From Elymus sibiricus (taxonomy: Eukaryota; Streptophyta; Magnoliopsida; Poales; Poaceae): a DNA stretch of 64,000 nucleotides. Below, one piece after another: positions 23,417 to 35,043 of the stretch. A program made the position numbers and the translations under genes. The notes under the pieces are model-generated. The model saw only the letters and a list, made by a program, of their open reading frames with translations. It did no database searches and had not been told where the DNA came from. Each line of letters starts with the position of its first letter. The first letter of the stretch is position 1. The stretch is taken from the NCBI GenBank assembly GCA_039707655.1, contig CM077676.1:433729379-433793378 (forward strand), written 5' to 3'.

Positions 23417-24165
23417 AAAGTATTGTATGACTTTATGTACCGAAGTATACTATGTCAATTTTTTGTCCGTCCGTTGATCCAAACTCTGTCAGCCAGCCGT
23501 CGGCTTCTCCCTTCCCGAATAAATTCTGGGGAGTGTCCCTTACTACTGGCCTAGGTCATCGGGCCAGATGCTTCGGGGGACCAGGCAATCGGGCTGTCCG
23601 GCTCGAAGGACAAGAGGGTAATGGAAGATTATGTTATATTACTTTTTAACGTAAGAAACATCTTCCAAGAAAAATAGTTCATCCAACGGTTCCTTTTCTC
23701 GGGTGTTGTGTCGAACACGCCCGTCCGGAGACGGATGACCTCGGGGGTAAAGCCCCTGGTCGGGGTTTGAAAAGACCCATGCCACGGTAATCCTATGTCA
23801 TAGCCGACCAATCCACATTGTAAGAAAGCTAGCTTTCGGCTTTGTCCGTCTGAGGTACTACATCGGTTGACCCGTGAGTAACAATCACAGCGGTGCTCCC
23901 TTTGCCCTCCAGCCGAAATATCGGGAACGTAGAGGGCAAGCACAGGAGCCGGACAACCCAGCTTGGCCAAATCTTAAAGTGGATCGATGCATATATTGGC
24001 GTAAAAGACAATAGTTCATAAGGGGCAGAATAGCTTATGTTTTGAAAAGAACATGCGGGGTGGTTCTCGGGGTCACTAAATGATTGTCCGAGGTAAAGGA
24101 CAAAAAAAAAGAAGAAGAAAAAAGAAAAATGCACAAGGTATTTACACGAACCGTATGCTTTAGTT
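23417..24165. other. A spacer between antisense gene and integrase
   Basis: The two genes converge here. There are no convincing coding frames. The tract aaaaaaaaagaagaagaaaaaag lies at 24102-24126 in copy A (pyrimidine-rich when read in gag-pol direction). The same spacer is at 39896-40642 in B. Confidence 0.6.
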
Positions 24166-26874
24166 TCATGCATACAAACGTCGGAGTAGCGCCGCGTTCC
24201 ACGGATGGGGCTCCAGTCGTCCATCTTCTGGGTCTCGGATTCGATAAGCTCCTCTCACGAGTACTTGGTCAATGACAAACGGTCCATCCCATCTAGGGGA
24301 GAGCTTGTGTTTTTGCTTTTCAGGGTGTAATCTCATTACAAGGTCCCCGACATTAAATTCTATGGTGCGAACCTCTCTAGCGTGGTAGCGTCGTGCCTGC
24401 TGTTGATAAATAGCTGATCTAGCCCGTGCGACATTCCACTCTTCATCGAGAGCATCTAGGGCGTCTTGACGATCGAGTTCGGCCTCCAGCTCCTCATACA
24501 TGCGCACCCGAGGTGCGTCGTGTATGATATCGGAGGGGAGGACCGCTTCGGCACCGTAGACCATAAAGAATGGGGTATACCCTATGGATCTGTTCGGTGT
24601 GGTACGCAAGCCCCATAATACGGAATCAAGTTCCTCAACCCATTTGCAATCGGCTTTCTTAAGGGAGAGGACAAGCCGTGGCTTAATTCCACTGAGGATT
24701 AGTCCATTGGCTCGCTCCACTTGGCCATTAGACTGCGGGTGGTAGACGGACGCGTAATCGAGCTTGATGCCCATTTTCTTACACCATGCCTTGACCTCTT
24801 TGGCCGTGAAGTTGGTTCCGTTGTCTGTGATCAGACTGTGGGGGACACCATAACGGTGAACTACCCCCGATATGAATCCGATGACCTGGACGGCCTCGGC
24901 CGAGGTAACCGGCTTTGCTTCGATCCACTTAGTGAATTTATCTACCATAACGAGTAGGTATTTGTTTTCGTTTAATCCTCCCTTGAGTAGCCCGACCATA
25001 TCAAGCCCCCAGACCGCGAAGGGCCACGTAATGGGGATGGTGCGCAGAGCCGTGGGGGGCATGTGGCTTTGTTTGGCAAATACCTGACAGCCCGGGCAAC
25101 GCTGTACCAATGCCGAGGCATCGGCACTAGCCGTTGGCCAGTAGAAACCGGCTCGAAAGGCCTTGCTGACCAGGGTCCGAGCTGCGGCGTCATGTCCGCT
25201 CATGCCAGAGTGTATCTCGTGTAGTACGAGTTTCCCTTCTTCTTCGGATATGCATCTCTGGAGGACGCCTGTTGTGCTCATTTTATAAAGTTCCCCTTCA
25301 TGAACCTTGTAAGCTTTAGATTGTCTTACAATCCGATGGGAATCGGCTTGGTTATCAGGGAGCTCTTTGCGGAGTAGGTATGCGAGGAGTGGCTCGGTCC
25401 ATGGTGCGATGACTGCCATGACCTCGTGCACTGAATCGGTCTTCCGGATAGTTGATCCGCCTATGATACCGTCGTCCACTTCGGGCGGGGCTTGTTGCCC
25501 GACATCGGTTGAATCCGGTGTCCCCTTGCTGTCTAGCCAGACTACGGATGGCTTGAAAAGCCGCTCGAGGAAGGTGTTTTCGGGAACCTTGTCCCGTTTT
25601 GCGCCCATTCGGGCGAGTACATCTGCAGCTTGGTTACTATCTCGGGGTATATGGTGAAATTCCAGCCCCTCGAACCTGGCTGAGATCTTTATGACGGCAT
25701 TGCGGTAAGTTGTCATCTTTGGGTCTTTGGCGTCGAATTCGCCAATAATTTGCGAGATCGCGAGGTTGGAATCACCTCGGACTTCGAGCCGCTTGACACC
25801 CATGGAGACTGCTATCCGAAGCCCATGTAAAAGGGCTTCGTACTGGGCCGCGTTGTTGGAATCTATGTACATGATTTGCAGTACATATTTAATGTTATCT
25901 CCCGTGGGGGAAGTAAGCACCACGCCAGCCCCTAGACCGGCAAGCATTTTGGAACCGTCGAAACACATCGTCCAGTGCGAGTAAGTACTGTACTCACGGG
26001 GTAGTTCGGCTTCGGTCCACTCGGCGACGAAGTCTGCCAACACCTGGGATTTAATGGCCCGGCGTGGTTTGTAGCTAATTTCAAAAGGTAGGAGCTCAAT
26101 AGCCCATTTGGCGATGCGCCCCGTTGTGTCTCTATTGTTGATTATATCACTCAACGGGACGTCGGATGCCACCATCACTGCGCACTCTTGAAAGTAGTGC
26201 CGAAGCTTGCGCGATGCCATAAAGACTGCGTAAGCTATCTTTTGGTAGTGAGGGTAGCGTGTCTTGCAGGGGGTTAAGACCTCGGACACATAGTATACGG
26301 GTTTTTGGACTTGGAACTTATGACCTTCAATGTCTCGTTCGACCACGTGGACTGCGCTAACCACCTGGTTTGTAGCCCAGATGTATAATAGCATTGGTTC
26401 GCAAACCCCTGGTGCCGCCAGGATTGGGTTTGTGGCAAGGAGGGCCTTGATGTCTTCCAGGGCCGCCGCAGCCTCCTTGATCCATTTGAACGTTTTAGTC
26501 TGCTTTAACAACCTGTACAATGGTAAAGCTTTTTCGCCAAGTCGTGATATAAAATGACTCAGGGCTGCTACGCAGCCCGCTAGCTTTTGTACATCTTTGA
26601 GCTCTGTAGGGATCTCTAGTCGATCCAGGGCTCGAATTTTGGCCGGGTTGGCCTCAATTCCTCGGCTAGATACAATAAAACCGAGGAGTTTGCCAGCCGG
26701 GACCCCGAAGACGCATTTTTCGGGGTTGAGTATTATTTGATATTCCCGTAGGCTGGCAAATGTATCGCGGAGGTTGTCCACCAGTTGGTCGACGCGTTTG
26801 GTTTTAACAACCACGTTGTCTACATAGGCCTCCACAGTTTTTCCGATGTGATCTTTCAAGCAGGTTTGAATCAT
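24166..26874 (-). pseudogene. A RT C-part, RNase H domains and integrase
   Basis: 902 codons. The frame starts within RT: the catalytic motif reads YVDN where copy B has YVDD, so RT activity is lost. RNase H follows, then a second RNase H-like domain (CFDGSKMLAGLGAGVVL; NNAAQYEALLHGL; EVRGDSNLAISQI; HHIPRDSNQAADVLARMG), the signature of Tat-lineage elements. Integrase shows CPGC zinc ligands, WGLDMVG, TDNGTNF and QSNGQVERANG, all catalytic positions present. The frame ends NAALLRRLYA at 24166 without a chromodomain. It joins the upstream RT pieces through a TGA at 26902-26904. Confidence 0.85.
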
Positions 26875-27566
26875 ATGCTGGTACGTAGCGCCAGTGTTCT
26901 TTCATCCGAAGGGCATCGTATTGAAGCAGAACGGTCCATAAGGCGTGATAAATGATGTTGCTACCAGGTCCGATACCTTCATTCTTATTTGATGATACAC
27001 TGAATAGGCATCTAGAAAGCACAAAGCGTCGTGGCCCGCAGTGGCGTCCACAATTTGGTCAATACGGGGTAGAGGAAAGGGCTCTTTAGGGCAGGCTTTA
27101 TTGAGGTCTTTGAAATCGACACACAACCGCCAGGACCTGTCCTTTTTCGGTACCATGACCAGGTTGGCTAACTAGTCGGGGTGTTTTATGTCTTTGATGA
27201 ATCCTGCCTCCAGCAGCTTTGCCAATTCCTCGCCCATCGCTTGATGCTTGGGCTCGGAAAAACGCCGACGTGTTTGCTTAACGGGTTTATAGCCTGCCAG
27301 TATATTTAGACTGTGCTCTGTGAGCCTACGGGGTATCCCCGGCATGTCGGAGGGGTGCCAGGCGAATATATCCCAGTTTTCCCTAAGGAAAGCGTGTAGG
27401 ACTTCGGCAACTTCCGGGTCGAGGTTAGCCCCTATGGACGTCGTTTTAGTGGGGTCCATGGGGTGAACTTGGAACTTGATGATCTCGTCGGCCGGCTTGA
27501 AAGAAGTAGGTTTTGATCTTTTGTCCAGGATGACATCATCCCGATCGACTTCGGCGCGTAGTGCGG
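26875..27566 (-). pseudogene. A RT N-part with two stop codons
   Basis: Reading continues from the protease region. NLDPEVAEVLHAFLRENWDIFAWHPSDMPGIPRRL is the usual RT leader (only its first residues are diagnostic). KKDRSWRLCVDFKDLNKACP and FLDAYSVYHQI follow. A TAG at about 27169-27171 replaces the Trp seen in copy B, and a TGA at 26902-26904 replaces a Leu after the MPFG motif. Copy B reads through both sites. Confidence 0.8.
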
Positions 27567-29087
27567 TTAACTCTTCGGCCGCGAAGGCTTCGGCCAGGGT
27601 CTCGAGGGAGAGGGACGCCTTTTATTCTCAGCTTTGAGCGCCCTGTCGGGATCACTTGAAATGGTAATGATCCCTTTTGGGCCCGGCATCTTGAGCTTCA
27701 TGTAGCCATAATGCGGTACCGCTTGAAATCTTGAAAAGGCGTCCCGTCCGAGGATGGCGTGATATCCGCTTTTGAAAGGCGCGATATGGAATGTAATCTC
27801 CTCGGAGCGATAATTGTCCGAGGTCCCAAAGACTACGTCTAAAGTTATCTTTCCACTGCACCGTGCCTCCCTTCCGGGCACTATTCCTTTAAAGGTAGTG
27901 GTGCTTGGTTCTATGCGTGTTTTATCGACGTGCATTTTATCCAGAGTGTCTTCATATATCAAATTCAGGCTGCTGCCTCCGTCCATCAGGACCTTATGGA
28001 GGCGGCAGCGGTCCACGATAGGATCGAGGACTAGCGCGGCGGGGCACCTGTCCGGGGTAAACTTCGGCTGATCATTCTTAGTGAAGGAGATAGGCATGTC
28101 TATCCACGCATTCCGAGGCGATACCCGCTGGACAGCGTTAACTTCCCGTAAGGCCCGTTTGCGCTGGTTTTTAGACGTAAATATCTCATAAATCATTAAG
28201 ACCTCGTCTTCATCCGAGGTCCGTCCAGAGTGGCTGGAGGTGCCTGCCAAAAGGGCGGGCCCCCCTTTGGCCACCTGCCTTAGCACCCAACAGTCTCGAA
28301 GGCTGTGGGTTGGGCAGGAGTTAACTAATACGGCATGGATCGGGCATTGTTTACCCAGGAAGCCGTCCAAGGCCGTTTCGGAGTGATCGGAGGTTTTCTT
28401 CTTCTTCCGAGGTCGATCGGCCGGGAAGTTCCGTTTGCGATTTTCGCGCCGAAGCGCTGGCTGGTCGCGTCCCGGGTAGTTGTCACAGATCGAGTCTGCA
28501 TTCTCCTCGGTCCGCCAGGCGTCTTCGATGGCACAGAATCGAGTTACTAAGTGGGTTAATTCAGGGAATGTTTGGACGCAACGGCGAGTAAGGGCGTTTG
28601 AGATGCCTTTATCCTTGCATTCACGCTCGAAGGCGGCAATTATATCTGAGTCTTGGTAGTCCAGGATCTTGTTCTTGACGGATAAGAATCTGGTCCAGTA
28701 TTGTCGAATTGGCTCGCCGGGGACCTGCCGTACGTAGGCTAAGTCCCAAATGTCAGACGGGCCGAGGTTATCAGGACGATATTCCGTGCAGTGGATGAGC
28801 GGGCCAGATCCGATCTCTAAAGACGGCGGAACCCCGTCACCCTCGTCCGATGCAGGATTCGCCATTATCGGTCTAGCCGATTCGATCTGGGAGTCGGTTG
28901 CTGGTGAGTCGCTGTCCGATCCGCTTTCCAGGAAGTACCTCAGCCCCTTGCCCGTGAGGGGACTCTCTGGTAGGATCAAAGAGGGGTCAAGGTTTGCTCC
29001 CACCATAGGTGGGGGTGTTGTCGTGACCGAGACTTCGGTCGTGGAGATGTGCTCAATGGGTTTGAGGCCGTTAACCGGCGATCCCAT
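27567..29087 (-). pseudogene. A gag and protease
   Basis: 506 codons from ATG at 29085-29087. The N-terminal 100 residues are low-complexity. A retrotransposon gag domain (PGEPIRQYWTRFLSVKNKIL) lies at about residues 110-190. A basic stretch (RKRNFPADRPRKKKKTSDH) follows, then a Cys/His motif (CPIHAVLVNSCPTHSLRDC), and a retropepsin with MDGGSSLNLIY (about 365). The frame is lost near 27620, where one base is missing relative to copy B (the AATAAA context), so RT is no longer fused to it. Confidence 0.85.
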
Positions 29088-29111
29088 CGATCCCTCTGGT
29101 GATCACGCAGC

Positions 29112-29134
29112 GGAACTCTCAATGAAAGCACCAC
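29112..29134 (-). other. Primer-binding site region of A
   Basis: Minus-strand TGGTGCTTTCATTGAGAG follows the 5' LTR end. The same sequence follows the B 5' LTR at 34998. The tRNA primer is not assigned. Confidence 0.5.
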
Positions 29135-29626
29135 TGTCGGTGTAAAAACTGGCAGACCTCGGGGTAGGGGGTCCCGAGCTGCGGATCTCGGATCGATGGT
29201 AACAGAGACAAAGGGAGACAATGTTTTACCCAGGTTCGGGCCCTCTTGATGGAGGTAAAACCCTACGTCCTGCTTCTGTTTATATTAATGGAGGTGTATC
29301 GAGTACTGAGTTGATCTACCTCGAGATCGTAGTATGTGTCTAACTACTATAGCTAGGTGTTCGATGTTTGCTGATCTCCCCTACGGGCTAAACCCTATGG
29401 CTTATATACACGCCAGGGAGGGTATCTAAGGTTACAAGGTCGGTATCTTGGAGTAAGGCGGCTGGAATAATCTTGGAGTACACTGCAAGTCTTCGGTAGA
29501 GGCAGTCTTGATCACGTCTCCCATGTGCGACTTCCGGAGTACATCTTGATCACGTACGTGGGCATACCGGCCCATCCGAAGAGACAGGCCGGCTAGGTTG
29601 GCACCCCCCAATCCAAGACACCGTCA
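29135..29626 (-). repeat. A 5' LTR
   Basis: 492 bp, differing from the 3' LTR at 10 positions by direct comparison. A minus-strand TATATAA lies at 29402-29408. The LTR end ACACCGACA adjoins the PBS. Confidence 0.92.
29402..29408 (-). promoter_or_regulatory. TATA box of A 5' LTR
   Basis: TATATAA within GTATATAAGCC, preserved in all four LTRs of A and B; it is the probable promoter for gag-pol transcription. Confidence 0.55.
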
Positions 29627-29631
29627 GTAAC

Positions 29632-30600
29632 CACAGTTGAAACTTTAGCATGTTCCTTAATCCTAACAGGAAAAGATGGTTTCTCAATATAAGGGGTAGG
29701 CACAACTGGATCAGCATGGTAAACAATTGTTTCTTCTTTAACACTAACAGGTTCCTCAATTTTTTACTTAACAGGGGGGTGATATTTAAACCACTTCTCC
29801 TTAGGGAGGTCAACATGAGTAGCAAATGATTCACAAAAGGAATCTACTATCTCAAAGTCAAGTCCATATTTAGTGCTAAACTTATGAAAATTATCGGTGG
29901 CCATGAAAGATTTAACACAATCGAACTCAAGTATTATACCTCACTCATTACGTTTGTCGAGTTCCCAATCTTTAGTGTTGCGTTTAATTCTATCCAGAAG
30001 ATCCCATCTGAATTCAATAGTTTTCTTCATAAAGGAGCCAGTCGAAGAAGAATCGAGCAAATTTTGACTATCATGAGAAAGCCGAGCATAAAAATTCTGT
30101 AAGATAATTTCTTTTGAGAGCTCATGATTGGGGCATGTGTACATCATGTACTTAAGCCTCCCCCAAGCTTGAGCGATGCTTTCTCCTTCACGAGGCCAAA
30201 AATTATATATATAATTCCGATCATGATGAACCAAATGCATAGGATAAAATTTCTGATGGAATTCTAGTTTCAATCGCTTCCAGTCCCATGTATCAGTATC
30301 ATCACATAACCTATACCATATTAATGATTTTCCCTCCAAAGATAAAGGGAATACTTTCTTCTTAACTCCATCTCCGGATATACCTGCAAGCTTAAACAAT
30401 CCACAAATTTCATCCACATAGATCAAGTGCATATCAGGATGTACCGTTCCATCTCCTGCATAAGGATTAGCTAGCACTTTCTCTAACATACCTGGAGGAA
30501 TCTCATAATAAATATCTTTTTCAATAGGTGCAGTAGGTTGACGGGCAACTATTCGTGTTTCCGGTCGAGGTGAAGATACCCCGAACAAACCCCTCAAAGG
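29632..30600 (-). pseudogene. C gag
   Basis: A Retrotrans_gag-type domain with the conserved order FPLSLEGKSLIWYRL, W..LK.EF..KF and GESIAQAWGRLKYM, then FYARLS. Downstream the frame carries a TGA just before 29940 and a TAA near 29766. No in-frame ATG starts it: a TGA lies just upstream of the readable part and the nearest ATG (about 30605) is in another frame, so there is also an early frameshift. The gag would coat the element's RNA in particles. The region from 29632 connects directly, after removal of A, with the protease frame ending at 19822. Confidence 0.75.
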
Positions 30601-30684
30601 ATTTCATAGTGACAAGTGACAATAAATTTCAGCACGTAATATAAATGTTTCCTTACCAAATTCCACTTACCAAAGGCGCTTCAC

Positions 30685-30702
30685 TCCCCGGAAACGCCGC
30701 CA
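30685..30702 (-). other. Primer-binding site of C
   Basis: Minus-strand TGGCGGCGTTTCCGGGGA lies 11 bases inside the 5' LTR, close to the TGGCGCCGTTGCCGGGGA-type sequence of Athila elements (tRNA-Asp type), with two mismatches. Confidence 0.65.
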
Positions 30703-30713
30703 GAAAAGAGTCT

Positions 30714-32229
30714 TGATGACCCACAAGTATAGGGGATCAATCGTAGTCCTTTCGATAAGTAAGAGTGTCAAACCCAACGAGGAGCAGAAGGAAATGACAA
30801 GCGGTTTTCAGCAAGGTGTTTTCTGCAAGCACTGAAATTATCGGTAACGAGTAGTTTGATAGCAAGATAATTTGTAACAAGTGACAAGTAACAATAGTAA
30901 TAAAGGGTGCAGCAAGTTGGCCCAATCCTTTTTGTAGCAAAGGACAAGCCGGAACAATCTCTTATAGTAAGTAAAGCGTTCTCGAGGACACATGGGAATT
31001 TCATCTAGTCACTTTCATCATGTTTGTTTGACTCGCGTTCGCTACTTTGATAATTTGATATGTGGGTGGACCGGTGCTTGGGTGCTGCCCTTACTTGGAC
31101 AAACCTCCCACTTATGATTACCCCCTCTCGCAAGCATCCGCAACTACGAAAGAAGAATTAAGATAACTCTAACCATAGCATTAAACATATGGATCCAAAT
31201 CAGCCCCTTACAGAACAGCGCAAAAACTAGGGTTTAAGCTTCTGTCACTCTAGCAACCCATCATCTAATTACTACTCCACAATGCATTCCCTTAGTCCCA
31301 AAGATGGTGAAGTGTCATGTAGTCGACGTTCACATAACACCACTAAGGGAATCAACAACATACATATCATCAAAATATCGAACGAATACCAAATTCACAT
31401 GATTACTTATGACAAGACTTCTCCCATGTCCTCAAGAACAAAAGTAACTACTCACAAAACATAACCATGTCCAAGATCAGAGAGGTATTGAATAGCATAA
31501 TATATCAGAACATATAACCTTCCACCAAATAAACCAACTAGCATCAACTACAAGATGTAATCAACACTACTAGCAACCCACAGGTACCAATCTGAGGCTT
31601 TGAGACAAAGATTGAATACAAGAGATGAACTAGGGTTTGAGATGAGATTGTGCCGGTGAAGATGTTGATGAAGATTAGTCCTCCCACGATGAGAGGATCG
31701 CTGGTGTTGTCGATGGTGACGATTTCTCCCTCCCGAAGGGAAGTATCCCCGACAGAATCTCTCCGCCGGAGAGCAAAAGTGCTCCTGCCCAAGTTCCGCC
31801 TCGAGACGGCGGCGCACCATCCCAAAAGTCTTCTCTATATTTTTTTAGGTCAAATGCACTTATATACCATAAAATGGGGGCCAGAAGTGGGCCAGGGCCT
31901 CCACGAGGTACCAGGGCGCGTCTGGGGGGGTGGCGCGCCCTGGTACCTCGTGGGCACCTAGGTGGCCCCCTCTGGTACTTTTTGCTTCCAATATTTTTTT
32001 TATTCCAAAATAATTCTCCATAAAATTTTAGCTCATTTGGAGATGTGCAGAATAGGTATCTTGACAGAGCTTTTTCAGGTCCAGAATTCCAGCTGCCGGC
32101 AATCTCCCTCCTTGTGTGAATCTTGCATATTAAGAGAGAAAAGACATTAGAATTGCTCCACAAAGTGTTATATTTATTAAAAAAACTATAAATAACAGTA
32201 GTAAAACATGATGCAAAATGGATGTATCA
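30714..32229 (-). repeat. C 5' LTR
   Basis: 1516 bp, starting tgatgacccacaag and ending gatgtatca. It carries the AscI-like palindrome at 31907-31946 (one arm has a cgcgtc variant). Confidence 0.88.
31860..31866 (-). promoter_or_regulatory. TATA box of C 5' LTR
   Basis: Minus-strand TATATAA in GGTATATAAGTGC, conserved in the 3' LTR at 13418-13424. Confidence 0.5.
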
Positions 32230-32234
32230 TGCCT

Positions 32235-32567
32235 CCACACCGCTCCAAACGGAGATTAGCATCCGCAAGGGTGTGAACTTCGGGATACATCGTCGTCTCC
32301 GTGTGCCTCGGTTATCTCTTACCCGAGCCCTTTACTTAAGCAGTTTACTTTGTGATAACCTTAGTGTTTCATGTTATATATCTTGCTATCACTTAGTTGT
32401 TTATCTTGCTTAGCATAAGTTGTTGGTGCACATAGGTGAGCCTAGTTGTTTTAGGTTTTGTGCTTGACAAATTAAACGCTAGTTTTATTCCGCATTTGTT
32501 CAAGCCTAAACCGTAATTATTTTAAAGTGCCTATTCACCCCCCCTAGGCGACATCCACGATCTTTCA
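32235..32567 (+). repeat. D 5' LTR, right part
   Basis: Continues the D LTR after element C and its second tgcct. It ends tctttca, directly before the primer-binding site. Confidence 0.75.
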
Positions 32568-32568
32568 A

Positions 32569-32581
32569 TTGGTATCAGAGC
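32569..32581 (+). other. Primer-binding site of D
   Basis: ttggtatcagagc is the standard initiator-tRNA-Met complement of plant Copia elements. The gag ATG follows 42 bases later. Confidence 0.85.
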
Positions 32582-32622
32582 ATCATCTCTCGTTATTAGG
32601 CTTAACCGCCTAGAGAGTAAAG

Positions 32623-34504
32623 ATGTCGACTAGGGGATTAGGATTCTTTGACACTCTTAGTTTTGATGGCACAAATTTTGATGTTTGGGTAAATCGCATG
32701 CTTAATCTCTTTAGGGTCATGGACCCAAATTTAGAGCAAATTGTAGATATGGGTTTTTCTCATCCAAAGGATCCTCAAAACATATCTTTAGAGGATGAGA
32801 AAAACTCTTATCTCAATGCTCAAGCTTCTAATGTGCTTCTCGATGCTTTGAGCAATGTAGTTTTATTTCAACTCATGCCGTTTCGGGATGCTCATGAGTT
32901 GTGGACAAAGCTACAAGATAAATATGGTGTGTCCAAGATTTGTTGGAATGATTGTTCTCCCTCCATCTCCGGCCGTGTTGCGTTCTCAACTTCTTCTACT
33001 TCACCTACATGTGGATTGCCACAAGGTAATGATATGGTGAGTAGTGTTGTTCATTGCAATGATGATAGTGGGCTTATTGTTGATGATTCTTCATCACTAT
33101 CTTATTGCAATGCTTCATCTTTGGACTTTAACACTTCAAGCACTCTAGATATTTCACATGCTTGTGTTGATAGTCCTTGCATATCATGCAGAAATTGCTT
33201 GTCTAAATCACATGATGATATGCTTGCTATGTCTTGTTGCCATGATAAAAATGCATCTATTTCCTCGAGTTGTTGTGCTAACAATGTAGAGGAAACCCAA
33301 CACTCCATGGAACAAGATGTGGTCTTGAATGGTGCTTCAAGGGATCTTACATCATCATCTATTGCTTCTCACTTCTGCCTTATGGCTAAGGCTTTGAAGG
33401 TATCTCCTACTTCGAATCCCAATATATATCTTGATGATGATGTTGATGATAATGAGGATAATAATGAAGAGAATGGTAATATTGCTTCCTTAAAAATTAA
33501 GGGGGAAATGATTTTTAAAACTCTTCATAAGAATAAAATTGCTCGTTCCAACTTCATGAAAATCATGTCTATTGCCATTGAGGGCAAGAAATACATTGAG
33601 GAGTTGGAATCTCATCTTGAGGAGCATGGGGACACCATTGATAAAATGGAAGGTCATGAGCGTGATTACGCAAATGAGATCGCGGAGCTATCTCAAGCTC
33701 TTGAACTTGAACAAACCACCAAGGAATCTCTTGAGGAGACTTTTGCTCTAGAACTATCTAGAGTAAAGGAATCCCGTGATAGAGCCCTTGAGGTGGCCAA
33801 TGATTTCAAAACTAAAAATGATAAGCTTGAAGTTGCACATGTCAAACTCCTTGAGGACTTTGAGCACCTCGAAAATGACTCAAGGGTCATTAAGAGTGAG
33901 CTCATTGAACTTACCGAGTCTCATGCAAAACTTAAAGCTTCATATTCAAAAGAGCTTGCCAAGTTGCCTTCTCCTCTTGCTATTAATGATGATGCTTGTG
34001 CTACTAACTCTACTTCTTGTGAAGCATCCATTTTGAAGGAGAATGTTGAGCTAAGGGCTCAACTTGAGTTGCTATCTAGCAATTATGGGAAATTGGAAGA
34101 AAGTCATGTAAAGCTCTCAAGCTCTCATGATGATCTTCTAGTCTCCCATGATCGGCTAAAAATAGCTCACGAGGCTATTATTACAAAGGTAACATCTAGA
34201 GAGCCTCATGTGGACATAAGCACTAGTACTTCTACTCAAAATGCTATTTTGCAATGTGCTAGTCCGCGTAATTCATCTACCCATAACATAGGTACATCTT
34301 GTGATGAATTACTTTCCTTGCCTTGTTGCTCTAATGATGAAGCTTATACTTCCTCTAGTACTTGTGTTGATACTAACCATGTAGAGGAAATCAAAGAGCT
34401 CAAGGCCCAAGTCGCTACTTTGAAGAAAGACTTGGAAAAGGGTTGTGAAGGGAAGTCCACACTTGACAATATTTTGAGTGGACAAAAATCCCCCAATGAC
34501 AAGG
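32623..34504 (+). CDS. D gag, N-terminal part
   Basis: 627 codons from ATG 32623 (aagATGtcgac) to the insertion site of B. Residues 1-110 form a Copia gag domain of the UBN2 type (FDGTNFDVWVNRM, LMPFRDAHELWTKLQDKYG). A Ser/Cys/Asp-rich middle follows (about 115-280), with an acidic run near residue 270. A long coiled coil (about 320-470: IEELESHLEEHGDTIDKM, ELEQTTKESLEETF) follows. The frame is free of stops to 34504. The remaining frame into the B LTR is artefactual. After removal of B and one caagg copy, the reading frame continues without shift at 44269. Confidence 0.8.
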
Positions 34505-34996
34505 TGACGGTGTCCTTGATTGGGGGGTGCCAACCTAGCCGGCATGTCTCTTCGGATGGGCCGGTATGCCCCCGTACATGATCAAGATGGACTCCGGAAG
34601 TCACACATGGGAGACGTGATCAAGACTGCCTCTACCGAAGACTTGCAGTGTACTCCAAGATTATTCCAGCCGCCTTACTCCAAGATACCGACCTTGTAAC
34701 CTTAGATACCCTCCCTGGCGTGTATATAAGCCATAGGGTTTAGCCCGTAGGGGAGATCAGCAAACATCGAACACCTAGCTATAGTAGTTAGACACATACT
34801 GCGATCTCGAGGTAGATCAACTCTGTACTAGATACACCTCCATTAATATAAACAGAAGCAGGACATAGGGTTTTACCTCCATCAAGAGGGCCCGAACCTG
34901 GGTAAAACATTGTCTCCCTTTGTCTCTGTTACCATCGATCCGAGATCCGCAGCTCGGGACCCCCTACCCCGAGGTCTGCCGGTTTTTACACCGACA
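34505..34996 (+). repeat. B 5' LTR
   Basis: tgacggtgtccttg...acaccgaca; TATA box at 34723-34729. The PBS follows at 34998 (tggtgctttcattgagag). Confidence 0.92.
34723..34729 (+). promoter_or_regulatory. TATA box of B 5' LTR
   Basis: tatataa in gtgtatataagcc; the 3' LTR equivalent is at 43990-43996. Confidence 0.55.
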
Positions 34997-35043
34997 CTGG
35001 TGCTTTCATTGAGAGTTCCGCTGTGTGATCACCAGAGGGATCG

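Larger units (their letters stand above)
19828..29626 (-). mobile_element. Element A: Tat-lineage Gypsy retrotransposon
   Basis: Two 492-bp LTRs (19828-20319 and 29135-29626) are flanked by the duplication gtaac (19823-19827 and 29627-29631). Read on the minus strand: PBS, gag-protease, RT, RNase H with an extra RNase H-like domain, integrase, then an antisense gene, polypurine tract, LTR. It is inserted in the gag-protease region of C. I count 10 LTR differences (2.0%), the fewest in the nest. Text resembles Triticeae Tat/Retrosat-type families such as Latidu or Erika; the family name is uncertain. Confidence 0.9.
12272..32229 (-). mobile_element. Element C: Athila-lineage Gypsy retrotransposon
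   Basis: Two LTRs of about 1.52 kb (12272-13789 and 30714-32229), starting tgatgacccacaag and ending gacgtatca or gatgtatca, are flanked by the perfect duplication tgcct (12267-12271 and 32230-32234). Everything is read on the minus strand: PBS, gag, pol, a small downstream frame, polypurine tract. Element A is inserted between gag and protease. I counted about 46 differences, indels included, between the LTRs (about 3%). Integrase and RT motifs and the position of the PBS fit the Athila lineage; LTR text resembles Sabrina/Fatima-type Triticeae families. Confidence 0.88.

Noticed and set aside
32569..32581. tRNA gene signal near the gag of D
   Set aside because: Only the 13-base primer-binding complement of a tRNA end is present.
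34505..34581. Last residues of the D gag frame (GGCQPSRHV)
   Set aside because: They are translated from the B LTR; the true gag resumes at 44269.
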